NCBI RefSeq assembly: GCF_900141795.1 | Contig: NZ_FSRE01000001.1 | Coordinates: 1 to 64,000 of the forward strand | Direction of reading: 5' to 3' | Source: Sulfurivirga caldicuralii | Lineage (GTDB): Bacteria > Pseudomonadota > Gammaproteobacteria > Thiomicrospirales > Thiomicrospiraceae | Length of the DNA: 64,000 bases | Shown: positions 1 to 8,625 of the stretch, piece after piece | How positions within the stretch are numbered: position 1 is the first letter of the stretch | Layout: the number at the start of each line of letters is the position of its first letter | Translations under genes and position numbers: made by a program | Notes under the pieces: model-generated | Database searches by the model: none | The model's input: the letters and a program-made list of their open reading frames with translations, nothing else | What the model was told of the DNA's origin: nothing

Positions 1-95
1 GCCTGACAGCTTCACCTACACCGTCAGCGACGGCAACGGCGGCACAGCCACAGCCACGGTGAACCTCACCGTCAACCCGCAGAACGATCCGCCGG
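1..95 (+). repeat. Copy A of a 95-bp perfect direct repeat
   Basis: Bases 1-95 are identical to 289-383, a period of 288 bp or 96 codons. The repeat covers the end of one tandem-95/cadherin-like module and the start of the next. The copy may extend further left outside the window. Confidence 0.95.
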
Positions 96-3000
96 TTGCG
101 GTAGACGACAGCTTCAGCACCGACGAAGACGTTGCGCTGACCATCAGCGCGGCTGATCTGCTGAGCAACGACAGCGACATCGACGGGGATACGCTGACGA
201 TCACCGGCTTCACCCAGCCGAGCAACGGCACCGTGGTAGACAATGGCGATGGCACCTTCACCTACACCCCCAATGGTGACTACAACGGGCCTGACAGCTT
301 CACCTACACCGTCAGCGACGGCAACGGCGGCACAGCCACAGCCACGGTGAACCTCACCGTCAACCCGCAGAACGATCCGCCGGAAGCCAATAACGACCCG
401 GATCAAGGGGCTGGTTATTTCGTTGAGTTGGGTAATATCTCAACCAGTGATGCGCACTTTACATCTCAGGGTTATACATGGACTGGTGACGAACACGGTA
501 AGGCGGACTGGACGAATCTGGACAGTGCTGGTCAACAGGTTGTTATCAAAGCGTATAACGCAGATGGGACTGAGGGTGCAGTAACTGCAGACGATGATGA
601 AGTGCAGTCTCTGCCCTCTGGCAGCAGTCCGCTTGTTGACAGTGATCCTAATGATGATTATGAGCTGGGTGTGGATGGTTCTCCGCGTGGAACAACGGGC
701 TGGCCAACTCAGCAGATTGAGTATGACTCTACAACCGGCCAGTCAGAGGCAATTCAGATTCAGTTTAACGGTAATCTGAACCAGGCTCATCTGGAACTGG
801 GGCATCTCATCGGCAATGAACAGGGCGGTGAAGTTGCGCATTGGTATGCGATGCTTGATGGTCAGGTTGTTGCCGAGGGCGATGTCCAAGGTGCGGGAGG
901 TGCCAATGTCACCACACCGCTGGATATTAATACTGGCAACAAGGTCTTCAATGAAATTCGTCTTGAGGCTCGTGAATATGCTGATGGCTCCGGGTCCTCG
1001 ACGGATAGTTCCGATTATTTCATTCAGTCCCTGTATGGCAGTGGGCCTGCTGAAGCAAATGGTCCTTATGTGGTCTATGAAGGAGATACGCTGGATACGG
1101 CTGCTGATCTGAACGATAGCATTCATGGTGTCCTCTATAACGACTCTGACCCAGATGGCGACGCAATTTCGGTCATTGAGGTAAATGGTCAGCCGCTGAG
1201 TTTTGACAATAATGGAAATGCGACGGTTACCCTGACCTATGGCACACTGACAATTAATCAGAATGGTCAGTTTAGTTATACCGCCACGGCTGATCTCGAT
1301 CCTGGTGAAGTTGTGCAGGAGAATTTCACTTATACCATTCAGGATCAGTATGGTAATACGCTAAACCTGCCTGGCAATGAAGGCGCCAATGTTGCTTCGG
1401 ATGGAGACAGTGTAGCTACGGCAACCATTACGGTTATTGGTCGCGGTAATGCCTCTACTCTGAGAGGTGAGGATGACGCGGCGACTGCCACTGAAGAAGG
1501 ACGTGAGTATATTGCCTCTGAGGATGAAAGCGATGATGGGCAGGCAGCGCAGGGCAATGTGCTGAGTAATGACTCTGGCACAGACCTTAAGGTCACAGCG
1601 GTAACCTATGATGGTCAAACCTATTCGGTACCGGGTGATGGCAGTGATCTCACTATCACAACTCAGTATGGATCGCTTGCCATCAATAACACCGGTGCAT
1701 ACACCTTTACGGTAAATGAAACTGGAGCTGATTCTCTCAATGTTGGCGATCAGCAGGTGGTACCGTTTACCTATACCGTTGAGGACAGCAATGGTGATAC
1801 AGCCAGTGCCGGTCTGAGCATAACGGTAGAAGGTCGTGACGATGCGCCGCAGATTGTAAGTGTTAGCGAAAATGATCAGCCGTATCACCAGGTTGATGGA
1901 TTGCTGGATACGGACCATGATGGTGCGCCGGACACCCTCACACCGGATATGCTTATTAATCAGAATAATCCGGATCTGCTATTCAATGAGGATAATGGCA
2001 ATATCCGCATTGATATGGGTAATGGTAATAGCAGCATGGCCGTCAATTATTGGGGCGGCACAGCTGGCTATCTCAACGTCATTGGGTTCTACGAGAAGGA
2101 TGAAAATGGCAATATTGTCGATACCAAGATCATTCACAGTGATAATGATCCAGGGTTTGATTACTACTCAAATCCTATTAACTTGGGAACGCTGAATAAC
2201 CTCAGCCATGAGGTCGGCTTCTTCATTATTCCAAATGGCTATTCCGACAGGAACGCGGATATCAAGAACGCCATTGACAATGGCTGGCAGCCGCAGATTG
2301 ATCCTTCAACCGGCAAGATCACCTTTGTCAACCCCAATGACAGCAGTCAGACGATTGAAGCCAGCAAGGTCTATTACACCGATAATAATCTGAGTACGGA
2401 TGGTCGTGACCATGCCATTATTGGTGTGAACGATGATGGCAGCCTGACTATTGGCTTTGAAGACCTGCCGGAAAATAGAACCGATCAGGACTATGATGAC
2501 GTGGTTCTGACCATCAATGCATGTCAGACATTGTCGGAAGGTAATCACATTTTCAGTGATGTTGACCTGCAGGATGTTGATAACCAAAACCTGCAGTCCG
2601 CAACAATGACTATTACCAATGCTCAACCCGAGGATACGGTAACGGCTGACAACCTGCCAGCAGGCGTGACGCTCACAAGTAACTATAGTAATGGTGCATT
2701 GCAGGTTACCTTGAGCGGGTCTGCTTCTGTTGAGGACTATGAGGCGGCACTGCAGGCCCTGACCTTCGAAAGCAGCAGCGCTGATCGCACTCCCCGTGAC
2801 ATTGAGCTGCAGGTATTCGATGGTACCAAGCACTCCAATGTTGCAGCATTCACACTGGATATTGGCGGATGCACGCTGAACACCTATGACAACTATCCGG
2901 ATGACAACACTGCTCCGGAAACGACCGACGACGACGTTATTACCTGTGAAGATAATGCCTACACCTTAACACTCAATGACTTTGGCCAGTTCAGTGATGC

Positions 3001-6000
3001 TGATGGTGATCAGCTTGTAGCGGTAAAAATTGAAAGTCTGCCGACCAATGGTCAGCTGCTGCTGAATGATCAAGCGGTCACAGCGGGCACTGAAATCAGT
3101 GCGGCAGATATTCAGGCTGGAAAACTGGTGTTTAATCCGGCTAACAACACCGATGCAGACAGCAGCTTCCAGTTCAGCGTTTCTGATGGCTCGGACTGGT
3201 CCAGCGCCCATACGGTTACGTTGAATGTGAAGGCGGTTGCAGATACGCCGAATGTCAATATTGATGTAACACCGCTACAAGGCGTTGATACGATCGACAT
3301 CAATAACGTCACTACCCAGGGACAGGGCTTCACTGTCAGGGCCTTCCATCAGGATGGCACGCCTGCTGACATTTCGATTGTGTCTGGCACCGACCACGAT
3401 GGCTTTGGCGTACAAGGTCTCCCCCAAAGTGAAAATAATGGGCCTAACCCGGGTGCTGATGTTGAATTAAGCCATGATGCAACTGATAACACGTCTGAAA
3501 AAATTGAAGTGAACTTTGATCGCCCTGTTCACAGCATTGCTGTTGAACTGGCATGGATTCACAGCGTAAATAACAATGGCGATGGTGATGGTGAACACGC
3601 TCAGATCGACTTTTATCGTGAGGAGCAGTTGGTAGGATCCATCGATCACTATGATCCGAATCAGACGGATACGGTTGATGGACCCTATGCCTTTGCTCCA
3701 GCCAATGGAGAAGCATTCGATACGGTAGTATTTTCAGCACCCTATACAGGCGATGATTACCTGATCCACTCCATTCAGGTGGACCCAGGTTATCAGGTCT
3801 ATAAGGTGGATCTGTCCGCAGCGGTGACCGACACGGATGGCAGTGAGCATCTTACCAGTGTCACCATAAGCAATATCCCCGATGGTGCCTTGCTGCTTGA
3901 TGGTCAGGGGAACCCCGTGACTGTGAACAACGGTACTGCGATAGTTCCAATAGACCAGAATGCACAAAGTCTGCAGGATAACTGGATGTTGAAAGTCCCG
4001 GACGGTGCAGGTGATTTCTCGCTCACATTGACAGCCGTTTCTAGCGAAGGGGCTACAGGCGAAGATGTTTGTGACTTGCACCAGGATGCCAGTAATGATG
4101 ACAGCGAACAGGTAACAGTCACTAACGATTACGGCTCTCAGGACCAAGGCTCTCAGGACCAAGGCTCTCAGGACCAAGGCTCTCAGGACCAAGGCTCTCA
4201 GGACCAAGGCTCTCAGGACCAAGGCTCTCAGGACCAAGGCTCTCAGGACCAAGGTTCTCAGGATCAAGGTTCTCAGGATCAAGGTTCTCAGGATCAAGGT
4301 TCTCAGGATCAAGGTTCTCAGGATCAAGGTTCTCAGGATCAGAGCACGAACAGGCTTCAGCCGCCCACCATTACCGTATCCATGGATGAGGCGACCGTTA
4401 CAACAGGTGGTGCTTCCGGAGACGGAGCACCCCATTGGGATGTTTCCTTCAGTGTTGACACACCGCATGCCCCGCAAACACCGGACATAACTGGTGCTCA
4501 GGAGGCCGGTAATGCGCCTGCGGGTTATCAAATCCTGTCTGGCACATCCGATGCGGATGTCATTGAAGCGGGTAATGGTTGGGAGGAGGTTAAGCTTTCC
4601 GGCGGCAATGATCAGCTTCGCATTGGAGATGGAGACACCGGCTACGTCAAACTTGATGCCGGCGGTGGTGATGATCGGGTTCAGGCAGGTAAGGACTGGG
4701 CGAAGATCGATATGGGCTCCGGCGCAGACAATCTCATCGCCGCGGAAGGTGGTAAGGAAGTTTATCTTGGCGGTGGCAACGATCGTGCCCAGCTGGGCGA
4801 TGCCGGCCAGGGTTATGCGAAGATTGATGCGGGCGAGGGTGATGATCATGTCGAGGCTGGTGCCGGCTTTGATGAAGTGGACATGGGTGATGGCGCCGAT
4901 ACGCTGCAGTTGGCTGATGGTGCCACCAGTGTCAAGCTTGGCAGTGGCAATGACCAGGCCCGCATAGGCGATGCCGGTCAGGGTTATGCGAAGATTGATG
5001 CAAGCGGGGGTGACGATCGTATTATTGCTGGTGCCGGCTTTGATGAAGTTGACATGGGTGATGGTGCCGATAAGCTCCAGTTGGCTGATGGTGCCACCAG
5101 TGTCAAGCTTGGCGATGGCAATGACCAGGCCAGCATTGGCGATGCCGGCCAGGGTTATGCGAAGGTTGATGCGGGCGATGGTGACGACACCGTTATTGCA
5201 GGTAATGATTTCAGTGAGGTGAAGCTGGGTGATGGTGCAGACCGCCTCGATATTGGTACGCCGAGTACGGGCTGGAGCAAAATAGATGCAGGTGGTGGCC
5301 ACGATACCCTTATCGTTGATCATGGCTGGAAAGGAATCAAAGGTGGTGGAGGAGAAGACACCCTTTATTTCAAAGGCCATGCACAGGATTACACGGTCAC
5401 CCAAGTTGGCAATAAATATCAAGTTGTACATAAGGCAACGGGTGAAACAACTGTAGTCAAAGAAGTGGAGCATATTGGCTTTACGGATCAGGGTACACCA
5501 CAAAGTGAAGCGGCTTATCCCGTCAGAATCAATGCAGCCATGCAGGGCGATACGGATCATGGCATGCTGAGCATCCATATTACTGGACTCCCGAGTGGCG
5601 CCCAATTGACGCTGGCGGATGCTGACGTCCAACATTACTCCCTCTCGCAGACAGGCGATGAATGGGTGCTGACGTCCAATGACAGCCAGGCAACGCAGAT
5701 TGATGCACAGCTCAATCTGAGTGTGCCGGCAGATACGGCACCGTTCGTTCTGACTGCGCAGGCAATCGTCACGGCAGGCAATGATCACGTCATCAGCCAG
5801 TATGTAATGGAGGTGGATCCCCAGGCAACCGGTGCGCCGCAAGGGCAGGCTTCTGAGTACTGGCTGGAGAGCGATGAGAATGGTGTGGAAATCTACCACG
5901 TGGACGATAAGAATGACGATGGTCAGGTCGATCTGCGTGGGGAAGGGTTCGATGCTGCGGCAGATGTGCTTGATTTGAGCGAAGTTCTTGATATTGGTCA

Positions 6001-6193
6001 GAGTGATACACTCGATCAGTATCTCCAGCTGAACCCGGAAGATGCGGATAATGATGGTCAAAATGATGCGACAGCCGTGGAAGTCGATAAAGATGGTGAT
6101 GGCACGACTGATGTCACCGTTCTGATCGATTCGGTCACGGACGAGCTGACCATCCAGGTCGATGATAACAAGGTCGACTTTACTGATAACTGA
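2..6193 (+). CDS. Giant type I-secreted RTX/cadherin-like adhesin, 5' end outside window
   Basis: The frame is open from the left edge, so the N terminus is missing; 2063 residues are visible. Order of parts: tandem-95/cadherin-like repeats (nt 2-385, motifs NDSDIDGD and GPDSFTYTV); a unique Asp-rich domain (about 400-1050); two VCBS/Ig-like modules (about 1070-1840); a DUF4114-like domain (about 1960-2530, ending DYDDVVLTI); two cadherin-like modules (2550-3260); a T1SS-143-like repeat (about 3825-4070); a Ser-Gln-Asp-Gln-Gly hinge (4133-4342); RTX-like GxGND/GDGADxL repeats (about 4540-5340); and a C-terminal DVLDLSEVL...DNKVDFTDN tail typical of type I secretion targets. By family knowledge it would be exported through a TolC-linked ABC system and act in surface adhesion or biofilm. 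No secretion genes are in view. A terminator follows it. Confidence 0.9.
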   Translation, partial: PDSFTYTVSDGNGGTATATVNLTVNPQNDPPVAVDDSFSTDEDVALTISAADLLSNDSDIDGDTLTITGFTQPSNGTVVDNGDGTFTYTPNGDYNGPDSFTYTVSDGNGGTATATVNLTVNPQNDPPEANNDPDQGAGYFVELGNISTSDAHFTSQGYTWTGDEHGKADWTNLDSAGQQVVIKAYNADGTEGAVTADDDEVQSLPSGSSPLVDSDPNDDYELGVDGSPRGTTGWPTQQIEYDSTTGQSEAIQIQFNGNLNQAHLELGHLIGNEQGGEVAHWYAMLDGQVVAEGDVQGAGGANVTTPLDINTGNKVFNEIRLEAREYADGSGSSTDSSDYFIQSLYGSGPAEANGPYVVYEGDTLDTAADLNDSIHGVLYNDSDPDGDAISVIEVNGQPLSFDNNGNATVTLTYGTLTINQNGQFSYTATADLDPGEVVQENFTYTIQDQYGNTLNLPGNEGANVASDGDSVATATITVIGRGNASTLRGEDDAATATEEGREYIASEDESDDGQAAQGNVLSNDSGTDLKVTAVTYDGQTYSVPGDGSDLTITTQYGSLAINNTGAYTFTVNETGADSLNVGDQQVVPFTYTVEDSNGDTASAGLSITVEGRDDAPQIVSVSENDQPYHQVDGLLDTDHDGAPDTLTPDMLINQNNPDLLFNEDNGNIRIDMGNGNSSMAVNYWGGTAGYLNVIGFYEKDENGNIVDTKIIHSDNDPGFDYYSNPINLGTLNNLSHEVGFFIIPNGYSDRNADIKNAIDNGWQPQIDPSTGKITFVNPNDSSQTIEASKVYYTDNNLSTDGRDHAIIGVNDDGSLTIGFEDLPENRTDQDYDDVVLTINACQTLSEGNHIFSDVDLQDVDNQNLQSATMTITNAQPEDTVTADNLPAGVTLTSNYSNGALQVTLSGSASVEDYEAALQALTFESSSADRTPRDIELQVFDGTKHSNVAAFTLDIGGCTLNTYDNYPDDNTAPETTDDDVITCEDNAYTLTLNDFGQFSDADGDQLVAVKIESLPTNGQLLLNDQAVTAGTEISAADIQAGKLVFNPANNTDADSSFQFSVSDGSDWSSAHTVTLNVKAVADTPNVNIDVTPLQGVDTIDINNVTTQGQGFTVRAFHQDGTPADISIVSGTDHDGFGVQGLPQSENNGPNPGADVELSHDATDNTSEKIEVNFDRPVHSIAVELAWIHSVNNNGDGDGEHAQIDFYREEQLVGSIDHYDPNQTDTVDGPYAFAPANGEAFDTVVFSAPYTGDDYLIHSIQVDPGYQVYKVDLSAAVTDTDGSEHLTSVTISNIPDGALLLDGQGNPVTVNNGTAIVPIDQNAQSLQDNWMLKVPDGAGDFSLTLTAVSSEGATGEDVCDLHQDASNDDSEQVTVTNDYGSQDQGSQDQGSQDQGSQDQGSQDQGSQDQGSQDQGSQDQGSQDQGSQDQGSQDQGSQDQGSQDQGSQDQSTNRLQPPTITVSMDEATVTTGGASGDGAPHWDVSFSVDTPHAPQTPDITGAQEAGNAPAGYQILSGTSDADVIEAGNGWEEVKLSGGNDQLRIGDGDTGYVKLDAGGGDDRVQAGKDWAKIDMGSGADNLIAAEGGKEVYLGGGNDRAQLGDAGQGYAKIDAGEGDDHVEAGAGFDEVDMGDGADTLQLADGATSVKLGSGNDQARIGDAGQGYAKIDASGGDDRIIAGAGFDEVDMGDGADKLQLADGATSVKLGDGNDQASIGDAGQGYAKVDAGDGDDTVIAGNDFSEVKLGDGADRLDIGTPSTGWSKIDAGGGHDTLIVDHGWKGIKGGGGEDTLYFKGHAQDYTVTQVGNKYQVVHKATGETTVVKEVEHIGFTDQGTPQSEAAYPVRINAAMQGDTDHGMLSIHITGLPSGAQLTLADADVQHYSLSQTGDEWVLTSNDSQATQIDAQLNLSVPADTAPFVLTAQAIVTAGNDHVISQYVMEVDPQATGAPQGQASEYWLESDENGVEIYHVDDKNDDGQVDLRGEGFDAAADVLDLSEVLDIGQSDTLDQYLQLNPEDADNDGQNDATAVEVDKDGDGTTDVTVLIDSVTDELTIQVDDNKVDFTDN
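289..383 (+). repeat. Copy B of the 95-bp perfect direct repeat
   Basis: This copy is identical to bases 1-95. It is the last exact copy, because the sequence diverges immediately after GCCGG at 379-383. This marks the right boundary of the tandem-95 block. Confidence 0.95.
4133..4342 (+). repeat. 15-bp tandem repeat x14, encodes (GSQDQ)14
   Basis: Fourteen 15-bp units run in frame through the adhesin. The first eight (4133-4252) are GGCTCTCAGGACCAA and the last six (4253-4342) are GGTTCTCAGGATCAA, the final base of the last unit being G. Two synonymous variants in two homogeneous blocks point to recent expansion of each unit type. The encoded hinge separates the Ig-like part from the RTX part. 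Copy number is likely to vary between strains. Confidence 0.97.
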
Positions 6194-6226
6194 GTGTGGA
6201 AGATGTAGTCGACATGGATGAATTTG

Positions 6227-6253
6227 CAGCCCGCTCAAAGCGGGCTGTTTTTT
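6227..6253 (+). terminator. Rho-independent terminator after the adhesin gene
   Basis: A nine-base-pair stem, CAGCCCGCT (6227-6235) with AGCGGGCTG (6239-6247), has a three-base loop and is followed by six T. It lies between the adhesin stop and the next gene, so the downstream genes are probably a separate transcription unit. Confidence 0.9.
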
Positions 6254-6266
6254 ATCGGAGTAGATT

Positions 6267-7541
6267 ATGTTTCCACCGCAGCCCGATATCCTTGCACGGG
6301 AAAAACTTGGCGAGGGTGCTTATAGCGCATGCTGGCGGGCGTTATATGTCAAAGAGAACCACCGGCGCCCGGTGGTGGTCCGTTATTTTCCCTGCATAAA
6401 GAGTCTGCATGATTTTGGCAGGGAGAAAGAGATCTATCGTAAGGGCGTGAAAAAAGGTCTCAAAAGTATTCCTCGTCTACTTGAAGTGCGAAAAACAGGC
6501 TCAGGTTATTTGCAGCTATTTGAAGATGCTCATGGACGCGACTTGCGAAAATGGTTGAAGCAACGGAAAGGTGAACCCTGGCCGGAAAAAACGATCGTGG
6601 ATGCGATGACGCAAATCGCCACGACCCTTATGACATTGAACAGCTGGGGAGTTATTCACAGTGACATCAAGCCCGCAAATATTCTGATGAATGCGCAGGG
6701 GCGGATTCAGCTACTGGATCTGACAGAGTGTAACCGTCCCGGGAGCTGGTATCACTGGGAGCATTATGTGGGCGATAAGAAATATGCCCCTCCCGAACGC
6801 ATGGATGGCCATTTAGACGAGCAGGGTCAGGTTTTCATGCTGGGACTGGTTGCATGGGAAATGGCGACGGGAAGACACCTGTTTGAGGGAATGGATGACG
6901 ATACACCGTTCTTGAATATGGTGAAGTTACGTTGGTGGCCTCGCGATCGATCTGCGATTGCGCATCTGTCGCCATGGTTGCAGCACCTGCTGCTGGCCAT
7001 GTCGTCTGTTGATCCAAACCAGCGCCCGACATTACGTCACGTATTGAAAATCATCGAGCAGCAGGTTGTCCTGGATGTGTGGCGATACGAAGAAAACAGG
7101 CCACAGGTCTTTGCGGAAGATGAATTGGATGCGCGAACGCGTCTTGCAGAAGCGGGCATTTGTTATGCCCGATTTATGGAGGCGGTTGATATTGAAAATG
7201 CCGGTGAAGTTGCGGAAGCAAAAAAACGCTATGCCATGCTGGCAGAGCAGGGCTATTCTCGTGCGCAGAACAATCTTGGCGTGTTGTTGCTTGATGTGGG
7301 TAAGGTTGAGGCGGCCGTGTCATTGTTCAGAAAGGCGTTGGCGAAAGGCAATGTCTACGCTGCCTTTAACCTAGGCAAATATGTCCAGGAAGCAGGCGAT
7401 CTGGCGAGTGCGCTCAGGTATTTTGAATTTTCTGCCATGCGTGGTCATCCCCAGGCAAAGGAACATCTGAGTCGCTTGCTCGAGAAAAAGGGCCGGTATG
7501 CTGCTGCTGCCTACTGGAAAAGTCTGGCAGACTGTGCATGA
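6267..7541 (+). CDS. Ser/Thr protein kinase-like protein with Sel1/TPR repeats
   Basis: The 424-residue protein has an N-terminal Hanks-type kinase fold: glycine loop LGEGAYSACW (14-23), beta-3 motif VVVRY with Arg39 where Lys is usual, catalytic-loop HSDIKPANIL (131-140) and LLDLTE (149-154) in place of DFG, then YAPPERM as the activation-segment end. The C-terminal third (about 300-420) holds Sel1-like repeats such as AEQGYSRAQNNLGVLLL. The Asp and Asn of the catalytic loop are present, but Lys to Arg and DFG to DLT make activity uncertain. There is no membrane segment. GGAG at 6257-6260 supports the ATG. It is followed by two prepilin genes and may regulate or scaffold that locus (inference). 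Confidence 0.8.
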   Translation: MFPPQPDILAREKLGEGAYSACWRALYVKENHRRPVVVRYFPCIKSLHDFGREKEIYRKGVKKGLKSIPRLLEVRKTGSGYLQLFEDAHGRDLRKWLKQRKGEPWPEKTIVDAMTQIATTLMTLNSWGVIHSDIKPANILMNAQGRIQLLDLTECNRPGSWYHWEHYVGDKKYAPPERMDGHLDEQGQVFMLGLVAWEMATGRHLFEGMDDDTPFLNMVKLRWWPRDRSAIAHLSPWLQHLLLAMSSVDPNQRPTLRHVLKIIEQQVVLDVWRYEENRPQVFAEDELDARTRLAEAGICYARFMEAVDIENAGEVAEAKKRYAMLAEQGYSRAQNNLGVLLLDVGKVEAAVSLFRKALAKGNVYAAFNLGKYVQEAGDLASALRYFEFSAMRGHPQAKEHLSRLLEKKGRYAAAAYWKSLADCA

Positions 7542-7605
7542 AGAAGAATACCTGTCAGTGATAAAATCTGGTGGTGTGAAAATTATTTTGAATGAGAATC
7601 TGTCG

Positions 7606-8625
7606 ATGCCGAGCAGCAAGAAATGTATAAAAGAACATGGATTTACCTTGATCGAGGCGGTAGTCAGCGTGCTGATTATGGCGCTGCTGGTTAGCGGTTT
7701 GTCGACGCTCTACTCAAAAAAGATTGTGCTTATGAAAAAACAGGAAAACCTGCATCGTTTCCTCTCGATCAAACAGCATATGCTCAACTATCTGGAAGTG
7801 AATGGTGTGCTGCCCTGTCCGGATGTGGATGGAGATGGTCTTCAGGATCGCAAGCAGCAATCCAATGGGATTAGTACATGCAAGAAAAGTTATGGTTATT
7901 TGCCCTATAGAGACCTCGCGTTGGGATTTGCGACTGATCCGTGGAAGAGTCCCTTCGCCTATGCCGTTAACCGACGTGCTACCAAAAAAACGCGGGTAAC
8001 CGACGTATGTGAAACGGCATCGCTGTTTGCCAAACCCGGCGATCCGGTCCATGTTGGTAACGAGTTGGGCAACCAGAACCGCCTGTTGCTTTGTCCTTCT
8101 ACCGGATTCCTGTACTGCGCCCGCAACTCGAATGAAACGCTGAACCCGAGTACCTGCAAGCCTCAGGCTGGTTTGACGGATGACTGTGTCTGTCTGGTCA
8201 AAAATCAAAGTACGGGCGAACTTGAAGTTGCAGAACAGGAAATCAATACGGGCGCGGATTTTAAAAATCTGCTGGAAGGAGCGGGGTTGCAGGTGGGACC
8301 GCCTTATATCAGCTGGTTTACTCCGCCAGTCGGCTACAACGATAACCCTTCGGCAACCCCTTATAAAAACCTGAAAGTGCTTGATGAATCAGGTGAGCAG
8401 ATTGGAGGTGCGGTTGTGGCCATGATTGCATCCTATGGGGTTAATGGTCAGTACACATGGAATGAAAATTGTCCTGCTGACTTGAGTGATTTTGAACAGG
8501 AAAACTGTGATCACGATGAAACATTCCAGATCGATTATGAAAAAATGGAAGAGTCTGGTGATCGGTTGATATGGATCGATGTTTTTACGGCAAAAGCGGC
8601 ACTGGTGCGGGGAGGGAAGCTATGA
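7606..8625 (+). CDS. Prepilin-type (type IV pilin/pseudopilin-like) protein
   Basis: The 339-residue product begins with a short basic leader and the prepilin peptidase site HGFTLIEAVV, followed by a hydrophobic helix. The ectodomain has LPCPDVDGDGLQDR, a Cys-Pro pair next to an Asp-rich, possibly calcium-binding loop, and several more cysteines. The ATG at 7606 was chosen because it leaves a normal leader; the same frame is open further upstream, with weaker GTG (7576) and TTG (7588) starts. The last bases overlap the next prepilin gene (ATGA). The shared PCPDVDGDG region shows that the two are paralogues. No assembly ATPase, platform protein or peptidase is in the window, so a general type II/IV machinery must act on it. 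Confidence 0.85.
   Translation: MPSSKKCIKEHGFTLIEAVVSVLIMALLVSGLSTLYSKKIVLMKKQENLHRFLSIKQHMLNYLEVNGVLPCPDVDGDGLQDRKQQSNGISTCKKSYGYLPYRDLALGFATDPWKSPFAYAVNRRATKKTRVTDVCETASLFAKPGDPVHVGNELGNQNRLLLCPSTGFLYCARNSNETLNPSTCKPQAGLTDDCVCLVKNQSTGELEVAEQEINTGADFKNLLEGAGLQVGPPYISWFTPPVGYNDNPSATPYKNLKVLDESGEQIGGAVVAMIASYGVNGQYTWNENCPADLSDFEQENCDHDETFQIDYEKMEESGDRLIWIDVFTAKAALVRGGKL

Noticed and set aside
4133-4342. The 15-bp array as a CRISPR
   Set aside because: Units abut without spacers and encode an in-frame pentapeptide, so this is a coding tandem repeat.
3734-6238. An 834-codon open frame antisense to the adhesin gene
   Set aside because: The repetitive GC pattern of the adhesin leaves the opposite strand open. 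The product is low in complexity, has no domain, and the sense protein is clearly real.
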